Shown piece after piece: positions 42,201 to 55,400 of a stretch of DNA of 64,000 nucleotides; the stretch's first letter is position 1; each line of letters opens with the position of its first letter. This DNA is from Dromaius novaehollandiae (lineage: Eukaryota > Chordata > Aves > Casuariiformes > Dromaiidae). The stretch is from contig NC_088102.1 of NCBI RefSeq assembly GCF_036370855.1, positions 18,953,001-19,017,000 of the forward strand, read 5' to 3'. The notes below the pieces were generated by a model. That model had not been told where the DNA came from. It saw nothing but the letters and a program-made list of their open reading frames with translations, and ran no database searches. The translations under genes were made by a program, and so were the position numbers.

Positions 42201-45200
42201 TGACAACTGGACTTTACTCAAAGACTGATGTAGTGCTTTAAACTTCACTTACATAGGTTTCTGCTTCAGAAGAAACTTCTTCTGGCAAAAGGATCTAGGA
42301 CATGCAATGTGAAGGAGGAAAGCCAAATCCCAAACCAGGCTAAAAAAAGTTGTCTAGAGAACAGCAGGAAAAAAAAAAGATTCCGACCAATTCATAGCCA
42401 TTTCCATTGGAGCTCTTAAAGAAATTGGAGCGAATTTTCTACTTAGCACATTGCAAGCAGTTGACTTGGAAAGTCCTTTTAGTGTCTATTCTTCATACAG
42501 CTCTTTATAGTACTGACAGAATAAATGAACTTTTGATCTTTAGAAAATTTGTATGCCTTATTCCTGGCCTGAAAACATATCAAAAGAAAAACAGAGGGGA
42601 TTCTGGGAAACTGTCTGCAAACTACCTTCTCCCTAAAGCCAGTTTCAAATGTCAGGGGTTTTTAGGCTACTGATTGTGCCACAGCACTTAAACAACAACA
42701 AAGCATGACGCTGTTTCTTTACGTTTTCCCAAAGTTATTAAAGTGGCACTTTCGAGAGCAAAAATGGAAGAATTTTCCCAACCAAGAGATAATAGATAAT
42801 AATGAGAACCCAACCAATAGACAATCACCTCCAGACAACAGATGAATAACAAAATCTGAAAATAATGATGAGGATTTTAAACATTCACTTCACCACTCAT
42901 GCATACTCTCTGACTTTATGCTGAACTTTTGTTCCACTGCAGTATGAAATGTATCATCAGTGGCTCCACTTTGGCCTGTTACACCTCAATTATCTTGAAA
43001 GACTTTCTAAAAAATGCAGAAAAACTGCATTAAGAAAAGCACAACAGCATAACTCATAAACCCCTCCTTAGATTAAGGCATTTTGCCTATTGTGAATGTC
43101 ACACACTTTGGAAGCTCCACTCTGAAGTCTATTTTTTATTCATAAAGAGGAGGTCCACATCTTAAACAAATCCAAATATGACAATTTGGTCTCCAGGTAG
43201 TGTCTGCTACATGTTAAGATTTCTGTCCTGGAATGCAAAAAGATATGCATGACTGCCCAATTAAACCTCGAATCCAAAACTTCCTGGAAACAACTAGGTT
43301 AAAAAGTCTTCTTGGTCAACATGTGCAATCAATACTGCATTTTTCACATCATTTGGGGAGACATTTTTGCTCTTTATAAGTTGTTTACTATTATTATTAT
43401 TGATATTAATATGTTCATGCATGCAAGCCTATTGTTGACTTACATTCACCTATTTTGCCATGCAATAAAGATAGCTTTTTCATGCTCTGAATGAGCACAT
43501 CAAATGGGCCTATCTTTAATGAATCAGTTGTTACCATTCTTCACCTCCTGATGAAAGCCTTTAACTGCTGACTGCAAGAAGGTCCTGTAACAGCACACAC
43601 TACAGTGACACACGAAAACATATTTTTTTCCACTCTTCACATGGCAAATTTTCCAATATGCTTGGATGTTTGTTCAGTCACAAGTGTCTCTTCTAAAAAT
43701 GGTAGCAATTGAAGCAATGCAACCTCCAAGAAATTAGGATTTTGTGTGTGACATGGAAAATTCTTCCTTCTTTTTCACTGCATGTGATATTCATTTCTGC
43801 AGAGTAATATTCGTGTTAAACAGTAGCTGCATGCCAGATGACTAGTGACTACATGCCTGTGAGGGGTGATCTAATCTCTGCTGTCTAATCACCAAAGCTT
43901 TTGAGGGTGAGTCAACATGTAATGTGCCAAGGGCACCATCATAATAAGGCTGATTATACATAGCCCTTTGCACTGGAGGATTTCAAAATAATTTTCAAAT
44001 GTGAGTATTATTAGATACTCATACTCTAACAATTGTAAACACCTGCAAAAATATTAAACCATGTTTCTTCTCCTAAACCTTTCTTCATCTTCCTCCACGA
44101 AGCCATCCCTGCAGTCATTATATCAAGATTTTTTATATATGTAGCTGCCTCTGGCCTAGTAACCTCCAAGAGACAAGTATTAACTGTTCACTTCAGAATC
44201 ACTCTTAGTACAGGTTGGTCTGACATGTTTTTAAACATAAACCTGTCTTACCTGCTTTTTCTTCACCTCTGGCAAACCAGCACTTCCACCATTATAGTGC
44301 ATGACGGCTGGAAAACACTTCCCTATGATCTGTTTTCAGTCATGCAGCCTCTGGCTTGGTTTTACTGTCCTTAAATCCAGCTTCTGGACAGTCAAATCAA
44401 TCCCCTTCCTCCTCTCTCCCCACATACACTGTCTATTCTTACAGCCCAGTGTTTAGCATTTTAATTCTCTTCTGTTTCCTTACCCTAAACTTCTAGAAAG
44501 TAAGGCTTACCTGGCAATGAAAATGGAGACAGATTGTCATGCTCATTTTCCTCCTCTTGGTTCACCACAGGAATGTTCCCATTTTCAATATTCTCATGCT
44601 TCCCATTCTGAAGCTGTTTGCTTGAGCCATTCGCAGACTGGATTAGCCGCTGACGCTGCACAGGGTCACAGACAAAACTTCCATAAGCTTGGAAATGCTC
44701 TTGACTTTTTCAAGAACATTTTGTTCCTGACATTTTGTTCTTTGTCTGTGTTTCACTGTCTGTCCAGCCCCAGTCATTTGAGCCTTGGTATTTCTCCACA
44801 AAGCTTTTCTTCCAGAGAGTAACAAACATACCTGTATGTGATTGACCTCTCTCTGTGAGGCCAGTATCAACCATTGATCTCAAAATTACTAACTTGGGTA
44901 CTTCAAGCAATGATTGAGAAAGTTCTCATATCTTTTTTTCACACCACATTTTAATGAGCATGGTTACTCTGAAACACTTCTTACTCAACACTTCCTGCTC
45001 AAACTAGGAGCTGACCAGCAGTAGTACCGTAACTGAGCAGTAACACTCAAGACATTGCTGCAGTATTAAAGGTGGCCTACAAAGGACTCATGACCCCAGA
45101 TCCCCTCCTATTGAGGTTCAATTCTTCTGCCTCCTTCCCATCCCCATCCCTTGTAGTAAATGTAAAGATCCTAATGTACATTTCAAAAGCAATATTAACC

Positions 45201-46437
45201 CTAATTGTCCTTGCCTGAGTATACAAACTCTCATGAAAATTCTATATTGCCCCTACAGATGTGGCTAAGACTGCTACATTTGCAATATGTAGTACAATAA
45301 TAGCAGTGATCATTCTTAAGTATCAGTATATATACCAGTTACTACACTGGAGAATGTGGCATTGAACAATAATTTCCTACTTTTAAAAAAAGGAATATTT
45401 GTGGTTTGTTAGGTGAGACAATGTCAAGTGTTCAATGCTAAGTGAGACAGTTGCTAAGTGTTCTCTTTTTAATGACAAATTGTTGCAATTTCCTATAAAA
45501 TAAAGTAACTGCAACAACATGCAAAAAAATTCTGAGACTAATATTAACTGAGATGATTAAAAATAGAGAATACTCGTATCTGAATACTTTGCAAAACTTT
45601 GGAAATATGAATATGGGAGAACAGAGAACCAAAATGCTTTGGTTTAGAAAGGATTTTTTGCAGATGTTGAACGAGCAACTATCAGTTTTCTGGGTGCTTA
45701 TCTATTAAGCAATACTTTTTCTTTGATCAGTGAATTGTCTTCAAAGCAGAAGTTTTACAGAGACAACTGCTACTTTGTGCCTTATCTGATCTTCTCTTGC
45801 TCTTGGTCATATGCCAAGTTGATTTCCTAAAAAATATTTCACTGTTAAATTTGGCATGTGTTACAAATGTATTAGGTTTCTGCTTTCCTTCATGGGGATA
45901 TGTACAGTGCCAGGTAGACAAAAGAATTGTGTTATGACATCTACGTTCTGGGAACTAGCAAAAGCCTCTGTTTCCGAAGCTACTGAAATTACTTTATTTG
46001 CCTAAGTAAAAACTCTCTTCTCATATTTAATATTGTAAGGAGCAAAGAATAAAGTCCTGCCTTCACAGAAGCAAAGTTGGCAGACCAATGATTTCACCCA
46101 AAAATCTTTATGTAAGCTCAGGACAATGACATTTGGCCAATCCTGTCACTTTAGCTGCAGGATGTGAAAAAAAGCAATATATGGTGGCAACAATATATTA
46201 ATTAGTGTTTAACTGAAACTGTCCAGAGAAAATTCCCATCATTAAAAGATTTTGGTCCACTTTTGTTTTGAGCTGATGACTACAGTGAAGACTAAAAAGA
46301 TCTGATATGATCCCAATTGCTGTTCATGTAGGAGCAGCTTCATCAGTCTTTTGGTTGACCTGTCCATTATCCTTTCTTAGCCTGACCACTTTTGTAATGA
46401 CTCAGAACCAATTCTGCTGTAGATAAAATCCAAACGT

Positions 46438-46498
<61 letters not shown>

Positions 46499-49400
46499 CA
46501 CACATCCTCTTGCATGGAGAGAAGGTTGCTGATCTTCAAGGGAGCCCCTCCCTGGCGACGGCCCTCCTACGAAGAGAGGAAGCACCATCCCTTCAGAACC
46601 CATCTTTCTATCTGCTGTGACATAGCTGCTAGAGACAGACCTACTCCATGGCTAGAAACATGGCAGAATCTGAATACCAGAGTCACAATGAATGTAGAGC
46701 TTTGGCAACCCTCCTGCTTATTTAATTGTTTTCTTAATGAACCTACCTCATTGATGATGAGACGGCTTGCCATCCGCATTCTGGTGCGTGGTCCAAACTT
46801 ATTTGTAATCATTATCCGTAACCCAGCTTCAGGGAACCGGAATTTGGGGGGACTGGAGCAGATGATCTCATCCACCATGACCACACTGTTTTTGCCGTAC
46901 TGCTGCATCCCCTTCACTAATGATCACAATGGCGAGGGTTAGCTGTGGAATTGATCTTACCATGTTTCCCCTCACCCAGAGCCATTCTTTTCATCCTCAG
47001 GTGTGTGTGTGCAGGTGTCATATTCATCTGAACGTCTGAATTTACCAGTGACTTTCATGTAATATTTCTGCAGCCTGGTGAATCTGTTCCTCAGTGCTGC
47101 ACCTCGTTTAGGACATGTGCTGAGAGGAGCTTTCACTCCAATAAGGCAGCCACCCTCAGTCCACTCTCCAATGAGTAGGAGTAGTTTTCACCCAGCCACT
47201 CATGCTGTAGCACCAGTTTTCTTTGCCTATGCTCCACTATGTTTTTCTCAGCTTTCTCTAAAAGCACCTGCACAGAGGCAGTATAGACAGCCCTCCTGAG
47301 ACCTATAAAGCTATCCCATTGGATCAAGGTGCTTAACAGCTGCTGGCGCACATCCAGAAGTCCCTAATGTTGTGCTCACTTGCTTTGGAAATCTTCACTT
47401 TACTTTCACAGAATATTATCAGTATCTGTAACATGACAAAATCTGAAACTATGGAAAACAACAACTGTCCAAAACAAATGTGTGTTACAAACAAGCCTTT
47501 GTTAATATAAAGGAACTTGTACCAAGGTAAGAGATTTGTTTTGTTTGTTTTGTCTACCACACTAAGAAAACAAACAAACAGAGAGACAAAATCATATTGG
47601 GAATCAACATAAATACAAGCAAGGACTTCCAAAGCTTAACAACATACCGATATTCTCACAAGTGCTACAGACTACACATAGCAAGCAGAGCAAGGCTCAG
47701 CAGACAGGAGACATATCCATGTAGTGTTAGAAAGGAGGGCAGGAGATATGCATATGACTGTTTTAAATATTAATTATTACATGTAATTACACATAAGGAA
47801 ACAAAACAACAGAATTCTTTGTTGCTTGTGTTACTGCTTTGCTTAGCTTGGCTTCACCCTCCCCCCCGCCTTTTACAGCAACTTACTTACATTAAGAAGA
47901 GGAAGAGAATTTAGGAGGTAGAAGTAAAAGATAATTATTAGTGCATGGTTCCCACCAGGAAGCAAAGGAAATCTAAGGAAACATTCAACTAAAACAAAGA
48001 AATTAAAATGGACCTGTCCTAAACACACAGAAATCTATATAGCTATTGTTTACATTGTTACAGTGATGAAATATTTTTCATTTTCAGGAAGTCAGGATCC
48101 ATGCACATATGTAAATCACACCGTCCAATAAGGCTTTGCTGTCTCAAGCACGTCTTAATATATTTGCTTTGAAGTTGGAGAAAAAGATCCTTTCATCATC
48201 ATGCAGCATTAAAAACTTAGTGAGACTGTAAATTAAATCACTGGTATACTAATGTATCTTTTACCCTCCTGCATTTGAGCATCTTGTTTTGTTTCACTAA
48301 AATGAGTTTTCAGTGAGTACACTGGGGTCACCCAAGGTATCATAAAGAGATCTTTGGTTTCTCAAAGAAATATGTCCCACTTCAAGAATCAGTTCTATAG
48401 TTTTCCCTTGCAGCCTAATCTCTAATGGAGAATAGAACTAGTAGTAATTTTGTATTTAGTAAACATAAAGGAGCAATTATCCTCCCACCTCTGATATCTA
48501 AAACAAATTAACCTTGCTGAGTACTGCAGCTGATGATGCAAATGAGGAGCACAGCCATTCTGATGACTTGCAGTTAAAGTGAAGCAGCTTTTCCTGTGAA
48601 GGAATATAGAGCCAGACAAGCCTCCTAGGAAAACCACAAGCCTTATAGAAGGTGACTCCACCACAGTAGCCTAACATTTGTTTTAGTTAGACAAAGAAAA
48701 TGGAATGTTTGACAGCAATCCATGTAAGGAAAAAATGCCAGGTATCTTTGGTTTAACAGTCTCATCAGGTTAGTTGCTCTCAGGTGAATTTCTCAGTGAA
48801 GTCTCCAAAATGCTTCTTTATCTTACAGCATGTCAGGAAAACCAACACAGAAGCATTGTAATCCCTCTGGAACTATTCCTAAGACCAATAACGAGGCAGT
48901 GAAAAAACATACTCAGCTTTGATGAAATACCATTAAAAAACTTAGCATTGATGTAAAATCTATTACTATACATGTATGACTTACTGCAGCCATTCCAACT
49001 TACTGCAGCACATTTCTCTCATGTTCTCCTAAGAGCTCTTCAGTCTCATATGCCCACAGATATACATAACTTCGCTTCATATGGTACAAATGGGCTCCAT
49101 GTAAAAACAGCAAAAGTGGTTTTCACAAGTATGGGACAGTGAAAAGCCCTTTTATCCACTCCTTTGCGATACAGTCCTCAGGCAAGTATGTTCTGAGCAC
49201 AGCTTTTCCTTCTGACAAACTATAAAAACTTCTTGCTCGTCACAAAGGGTTATCACCATCAGTTCTGCCAAAGTCAGTAGAAAGCTTCTTGCTGACTTTA
49301 TTTGAGTCTGGATCAGGCCCTTGCATATCTGCATCACATTCTGCTCAGAAACCCACTTTGTCTAGAGTTTGTATTATTAGGCAGGAATTGTACCATGCCA

Positions 49401-52400
49401 CCTGGGAGAAATGTGGGTCAATACAATAAAAGCCAAGGGCAATGAGCCACAGTGTTTGTTTATTATTATTATTATTTTAATAGGAGTATTCTTTAAAAAG
49501 GAGCATTATTCACAAAACTACAAATCTTTTGCCTTCACCTGTGAGTGCAGATTCACTGAAACGGAGCCTGCCTCATGGAGAAAAGCTCTCCTTTTTCTCT
49601 CTGAAATGCCAGTAATGGAAGCTTTTATGTTTTAACATTGGAAGCTCTGGAAAGTAATAAAACTTAAGATCAAAGAGAGTTGTGTAGTGTGTGAATCCCC
49701 TTTTATCTGCACCTTAAGCAACAGAATAACCATCATTGGTAGGAAGAAAGTTCCTCACTCAAAGCAGCTATTCTTTTTAGGGAAGAAATCAGATTTTGCC
49801 TGCTTGGAGAACCAGATTAAGGTTAGACGTGTGCCATGGTGAAACCAAGGGAAGTATTTCGGTGGATCCTGGAACTTGCTAACTGCTGGTTGGAGGGAAG
49901 GCATAGGCAAGCTGTAGTTGTTTTCCCACTGCTGCTAGTAGTGCTCCTGTTTCTGAAAGCTGCTTCTGAGGAGGGTGGAGCTCAGCTTGTGAAGTCAGCC
50001 AAGTAGCCACTAACAGAGAGGAATCTGACTGAAAGTGCAGTTTCACAGCATCTCTAAGCCACATTAGAGATGAAATCTGCTGTGGACAGTGCCTAGTGGA
50101 GACACCATTCACATGAGCCCAGGCTTTCGTTGGCTTTCTTGCTGCTTCTCCTGAAAGCTCTATGTGCTCTTCACAAGCATTAAATAATCTTCACATTTTC
50201 TGAGAAGATAATAGGTGGACAGGCAAACACTCTGTGCTATCATCCCTCCATCACACAGTGGCTAGAAAGGATGAAGGATGCATCTTCACATGAATCTTAA
50301 GAGGCGTCTTAAGACGAATCTTAAAAGAATGAATCTTAAGAGTATATGACTTAAGAGTATATGCATGGAGATGACATCAGAACCCAACAAAGGACTCAAA
50401 AGTAAAAACTGCTTATAACTGTGTTCTATTATCTGTTGCCTGTGTACCCACTGGAATATACCAGTAACAACTTCCCTCAGAACCCAACAAAGGACTCAAA
50501 AGTAAAAACTGCTTATAACTGTGTTCTATTATCTGTTGCCTGTGTACCCACTGGAATATACCAGTAACAACTTCCCTAAGAAGTATCCTCTAAATTTCAT
50601 ATGAATGCACCCCCATGTCCAACTGATGGACTTTACTATATGATAGTCAATGCTCATGAAAATTCATTGTAAAGAGAGACCAAAATATTTCAAAGACATC
50701 TTAATTATGCTATGTTGTTCTATGAGAAGTACATCTAAATCAATATTAAACTATTGTCTAAACACTACACCCAAGACTGGAGTATCAGTGTGCTGTCATT
50801 GCATAAACGTGCAGTAAGCTTTGAAGGCAGCAATGATCTGGCTGTATAAAGAGAGGGAATGGAAGAGAAGGGGGATAATACAGAGATAAAAGGAAGCTTA
50901 TCAAAAAAAATGTATGTTTGCTTATGTAGTACCTGAAGCTGGATGTCATCTTCTTCTCCTTTATGACAAAGACTAGGACTGCAAAGAACTCACATTTCCT
51001 GATTTCATGCACATGCCTAGCAATGTATGCTCAGATATTTAGACAAGCAAAGGTCAACCTTCCCAGGATTCGAAGTCAACATGTGATTCCCCCTTGCCCA
51101 CTGATCTGCCTATGTCTTTCAATCACATCTCAGTTTCTATATCAGCCATAATCAACTTTTTGAAGTGAAGATTACCTTCTTCCTGGCAAAAGAAAAATAT
51201 TTCTTTCACAGTGTTGTAGCTCATCACTGAACAGGAAAGAAAAAGGAAGCAAAATTGCCGATGTACAAAGCAGCTTGTTTCCATAATCTCCACAAAAGAC
51301 TATTTTGATTGGGGGTTTTTTGTTCAGTGGTTTGAGTGCTGAATTGTCAAGTTAGTCCAATAAAAATTCCTGCTTAAGACTGAATAGTGACAATATTTTG
51401 ACTAGCATTAAAGAAAAAAGAAAAGGATATTCTGTGAACTATTCTTCTTCAAAGTCCTGTCTGCTCAGCCTTACCTTTCCATAGTAATGGAATGGATGGG
51501 TCATCACAACTAGGGGCATAACATTTATTACCATCTTCCAGCTCATTGTTGACTGTGTCACCATTTCCAACATTCTTGCTTTTGGTGGTGAAAAAATTTT
51601 GCATCCTCACATTGTACCTGAAAGCACAAAGGGAAGGTCTGAAAAGGCTGAAGTATATTGCATTTCCCTTTCAAATTCTCAGACCTCTGAGAACAATTTA
51701 TGCAGACTAGAACAGCCTAGATGCATGTTCTCTGACAGCTAACAAGAAGTTAAGACAAAGAAGAAATTCAGTGGTAAGCTGACAGGAAAGCAAGGGCTCC
51801 ACCTGCCTCATACAAGATAAAGATGACTACAAAAATACACTATTTTAATAGATTCCATGGAGAACATTGAGTTCTGGAGGAAATATTGTATGTGGGAATG
51901 TGAAGCCTTGCAGGCTTCCCCACTGTGCTAAAGAACATGACTACAAAGCACACAATACATACAGTCACTGAGACAAGCCTTTGGTATCCTTGTAGTGCAG
52001 AGGCACTTCTCCATATTCTAGAAAGCTTCAATGTATCTGTGGAATTCTCTTGGAACCAAAGATTCACCTTTGTTCTGTTTCTTGAAAGAGTATACTGTTC
52101 AGAAACTTACCGCAAATCTATATGAACAGTTATATTTAAACAAATACCAGAACAAGATAGATGGAACTTGGCTCTAGACCACAATTACCACCTTTTACGG
52201 TAACAAATATTTGCGCTAATCTTTTCCTGCTTTAACATAACCTTTATACAGGGACCATTTTGGATACGTACATCAGTCCTCTGTCACTTAGAGAAACTTT
52301 AGTCCCCGCCCTTAGAGAAACATCCTTTCATCTCTGCTTTATGAATAGCAATCTGATTTAAATTTCACCTTTTGAATGGTCATGTCATTAAAAACACTTA

Positions 52401-55400
52401 TTTCACATTTATGTGGTGTTTTATCAATCTGTTGATAGAACTAGGGAATAACAGTTCCTGCTGCAACAAAAATTACAGTGCAACATGGAGTTTATTTCCT
52501 GTAGATGCAGAAGAGAATAATGCCATAATTAGACTCTGCCTTGCTATTGAGCTGAGTCAGTGAAAGCAGAACACTCTGGAGTTGTGGATTTTGGAGTCAG
52601 GACATTCACTATATAATGCCCTCTTGCCTATTGCACCAGCTCTCAATTCACCTCACTGCTACTCTCTCCGTTCCCTGCACTGGCATCTTGAACATTTCTG
52701 GGATTATGGACCAAGCTGTTCTAGAGAGAGGATGCACTATTTTAGCCCTAGGGTGGGACCTAGCAGTGCTGTCAATGAGCTCTGATGTAGAAGAAAAAGG
52801 AGGCTGAGGTCCCCAAAATGGTGATTTGTGGGGGAAGGGCACCAAGGGACAAGGCTCAGCAGCTTACAATAGAAGGGTTGACTCATGGACCTTTGCAGTA
52901 ACAGTCAGATTTCTGACTGTCCTGTCAGAGGTTGTAGAGAAGGATGTCACTAGACTAGAGGAGAAGGATGTCAGTACAGAAGTACATCTGGTATGAGAAT
53001 GCCTGAAGATCAATACACCCTTAGCTCTCTGTCTGATGTTCCTTGACCTTGTTCTCCAGAGGTTACAGAAACCAGGTATAAAACTATGTATTTGTAAAAC
53101 TGGTGTAGATGCCACAATGAGAACCTAACACAGCACAGCAGCCAAGCTGTAGAGTCAGTCACTGTGTATCTGACAGGAACCTGTAAAAGTATTCACGGTT
53201 TAATACTTCTCTCCCCACTATGATACAATGCAGCAATGCAACTGTGGTATCAAGATATGGGCAGAGGAGGAAGTTACCAGGAGCTAAGCTTGAGTATAAA
53301 CTTAGAAAATACATAGCAGCTTGCCTGGAATAAAATACTTTGTAGTTGATGTCCAACAGCTGACATGCTGTGAGCTTAAAATACAGAGTACCCAGTGGGC
53401 TTTTTCACATATCTTTGTATAATGGCATTTCCTCTCAACTATCTCTGAAACCTACTTTACCTCATTGCACTGTGAAAAGGATGTATCCAAAGATTTGCTC
53501 TTGACTAAGCACATATCTGGAGCAAAACCAATTAAGCATGAAAATGCAAGGGATCCTGCACAGCAACAAGATTGGCTGCATTGTCCTTAGCAAGAGGACC
53601 AAAGACAAAACCTCACCAGAAGAATGATGGTCAATTAACAGCTAAAGGGCATGGAGAGGAGAAAAGCACTTACTTCATGGTAAGTATGTAGAATGAATAC
53701 ATAACGATGAGTACAAGGCTTTCCCACCTCAAAGAGACAAAAGAAAAAGTGTTAAATGATCATTCCAGCAGCTGTATCCTTTACAAGTTTTCTTTAAAAA
53801 TGTGCACTGAACATCTAGTACAAATAACATTTATGCGCATAGGATTCATGTCATTTAAGATTAGATGGAGTCTCAGCAGCATGGGGGAAGCAAAGACTTT
53901 CAAGTTCCAGTAAACATGCAAATCACAAGTAATATATGTATACCAGAAACATGCTACACAGACTGAAACCAGAGCTGCCCTCTGAGGATCGTATTGCCAG
54001 GGCACACCATCAGCTTAGTGCTGAGACACAGGCCAGGCACTCTGAGGGGGCTCTTTTAGAGGATGCATATGACCTTCCACTAGGATCCCAGCTTGGACTG
54101 CTCTCTGGGAAAACCAGCACCCCCATACATGTTAACAACTAAATTCAGAACAGTGGAACTTCAGTTACCTGCTCTGCACATGTGTGAGTCCCTCAGGCCT
54201 TACAGACAGCCTATGTACTTACTTAATGTTTCCATGTTATTAATTTTTCTTTCAGTTTTCCCTGACCATGATAAAATATATAACTAAAGCAAACAAACAG
54301 GATTTCCTAGATGTCAACTCCAGCTCTTACTCACAGGGTACAAGAACAAAATCTAGTTACACTGCAACTCTATTTACTGATCTCTCAGAGCGAATATAGG
54401 ACTGTAGGGAACAACTTACGTAACTTACCATACTATTTTCTCATCATATATGAACTAGAAGAAAAAAAAAAAAGAAAACCATAAATTGACAGTTTCTCTG
54501 ACCTAACTTGAAAAATGGTCAATTTATTGGCTATCAGTCATATCCGACCAGGAACTACGGGAGTCCCCTTTTGACCCTCTCTAACCCATAACATTCACTG
54601 TATGGATTGTGCACCTCATACCCCCAAAGCAGAAAACTTGTGGACAAGGCTTGGATTCTTCTCAGTGATTTTTATTAATATTATTGACTAAAACAGTGTG
54701 AGTGTGTGAAAGACAGACAGATGCACACATACACACACACATGCCGTGCACCTGTAAAAGACAGTGAAATCGCATGTATTTTGAAGAGACCTAAGACATA
54801 AAGCACTGAATCCTTCCATAGCTAACCTAGTTTTAGCAGAATAGGCAGCCGTTTCACCTCTGCCCTTAGGCCAGCTGGTTATACATATCTTACTCCACTC
54901 TCTGTGACGCCTGTAATTGAATCATCAGCCAGCCTTTCATATTTGTTACAAACCAAACTAAGCGTATGCTCCCTCTCCCTGTCACAAAGTGCAGTAAATG
55001 AGTATGTTCAGGAACTACTATACTGTTCTAGATGAACAGAACAGTATCTCACCTGTGATCTGTTTAGTAAAATTTACCCACATGGGCAGGTTGGCAGGAA
55101 TTTGTGAAATACAACTAATGTGTAGGAGCAAGAAACAGACACCTTCCCTGTTTAAAACAGCGGTGCAGCTCAAAACTTTACATCTCTGCCACAAGCAGTC
55201 CCTTAGGTCAGAAGAGAGTGCTAACTGCACTGTATAACAATAGCCTGTTAGTCTGCAGAACGTTACAGGCTGTAGGTACAAAATGGATATCACGGACATA
55301 CTCTGTGGGACTGCACAAAGCTTTCATTTCTGGACCAGGCTGTGGAGTCATCTTGCTCAGCACTCACTTCTGGATGTCACTAGAACTAGTTATGAAAATA

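Larger units (their letters stand above)
34365..44510 (-). other. Intron between exons 13 and 12 (10,146 bp)
   Basis: Largest intron fully inside the window. It holds the plus-strand CR1 (40.77-41.38 kb), one palindromic repeat fragment (36.35 kb) and the 32-bp direct repeat (37.96 kb). No extra NCKX4-like exon was seen. Confidence 0.9.
46917..51474 (-). other. Intron between exons 11 and 10 (4,558 bp)
   Basis: Holds the 100-bp tandem duplication and the adjacent short repeats (50.29-50.58 kb), one palindromic fragment (49.25 kb) and a short ATT run (49.46 kb). Confidence 0.9.
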
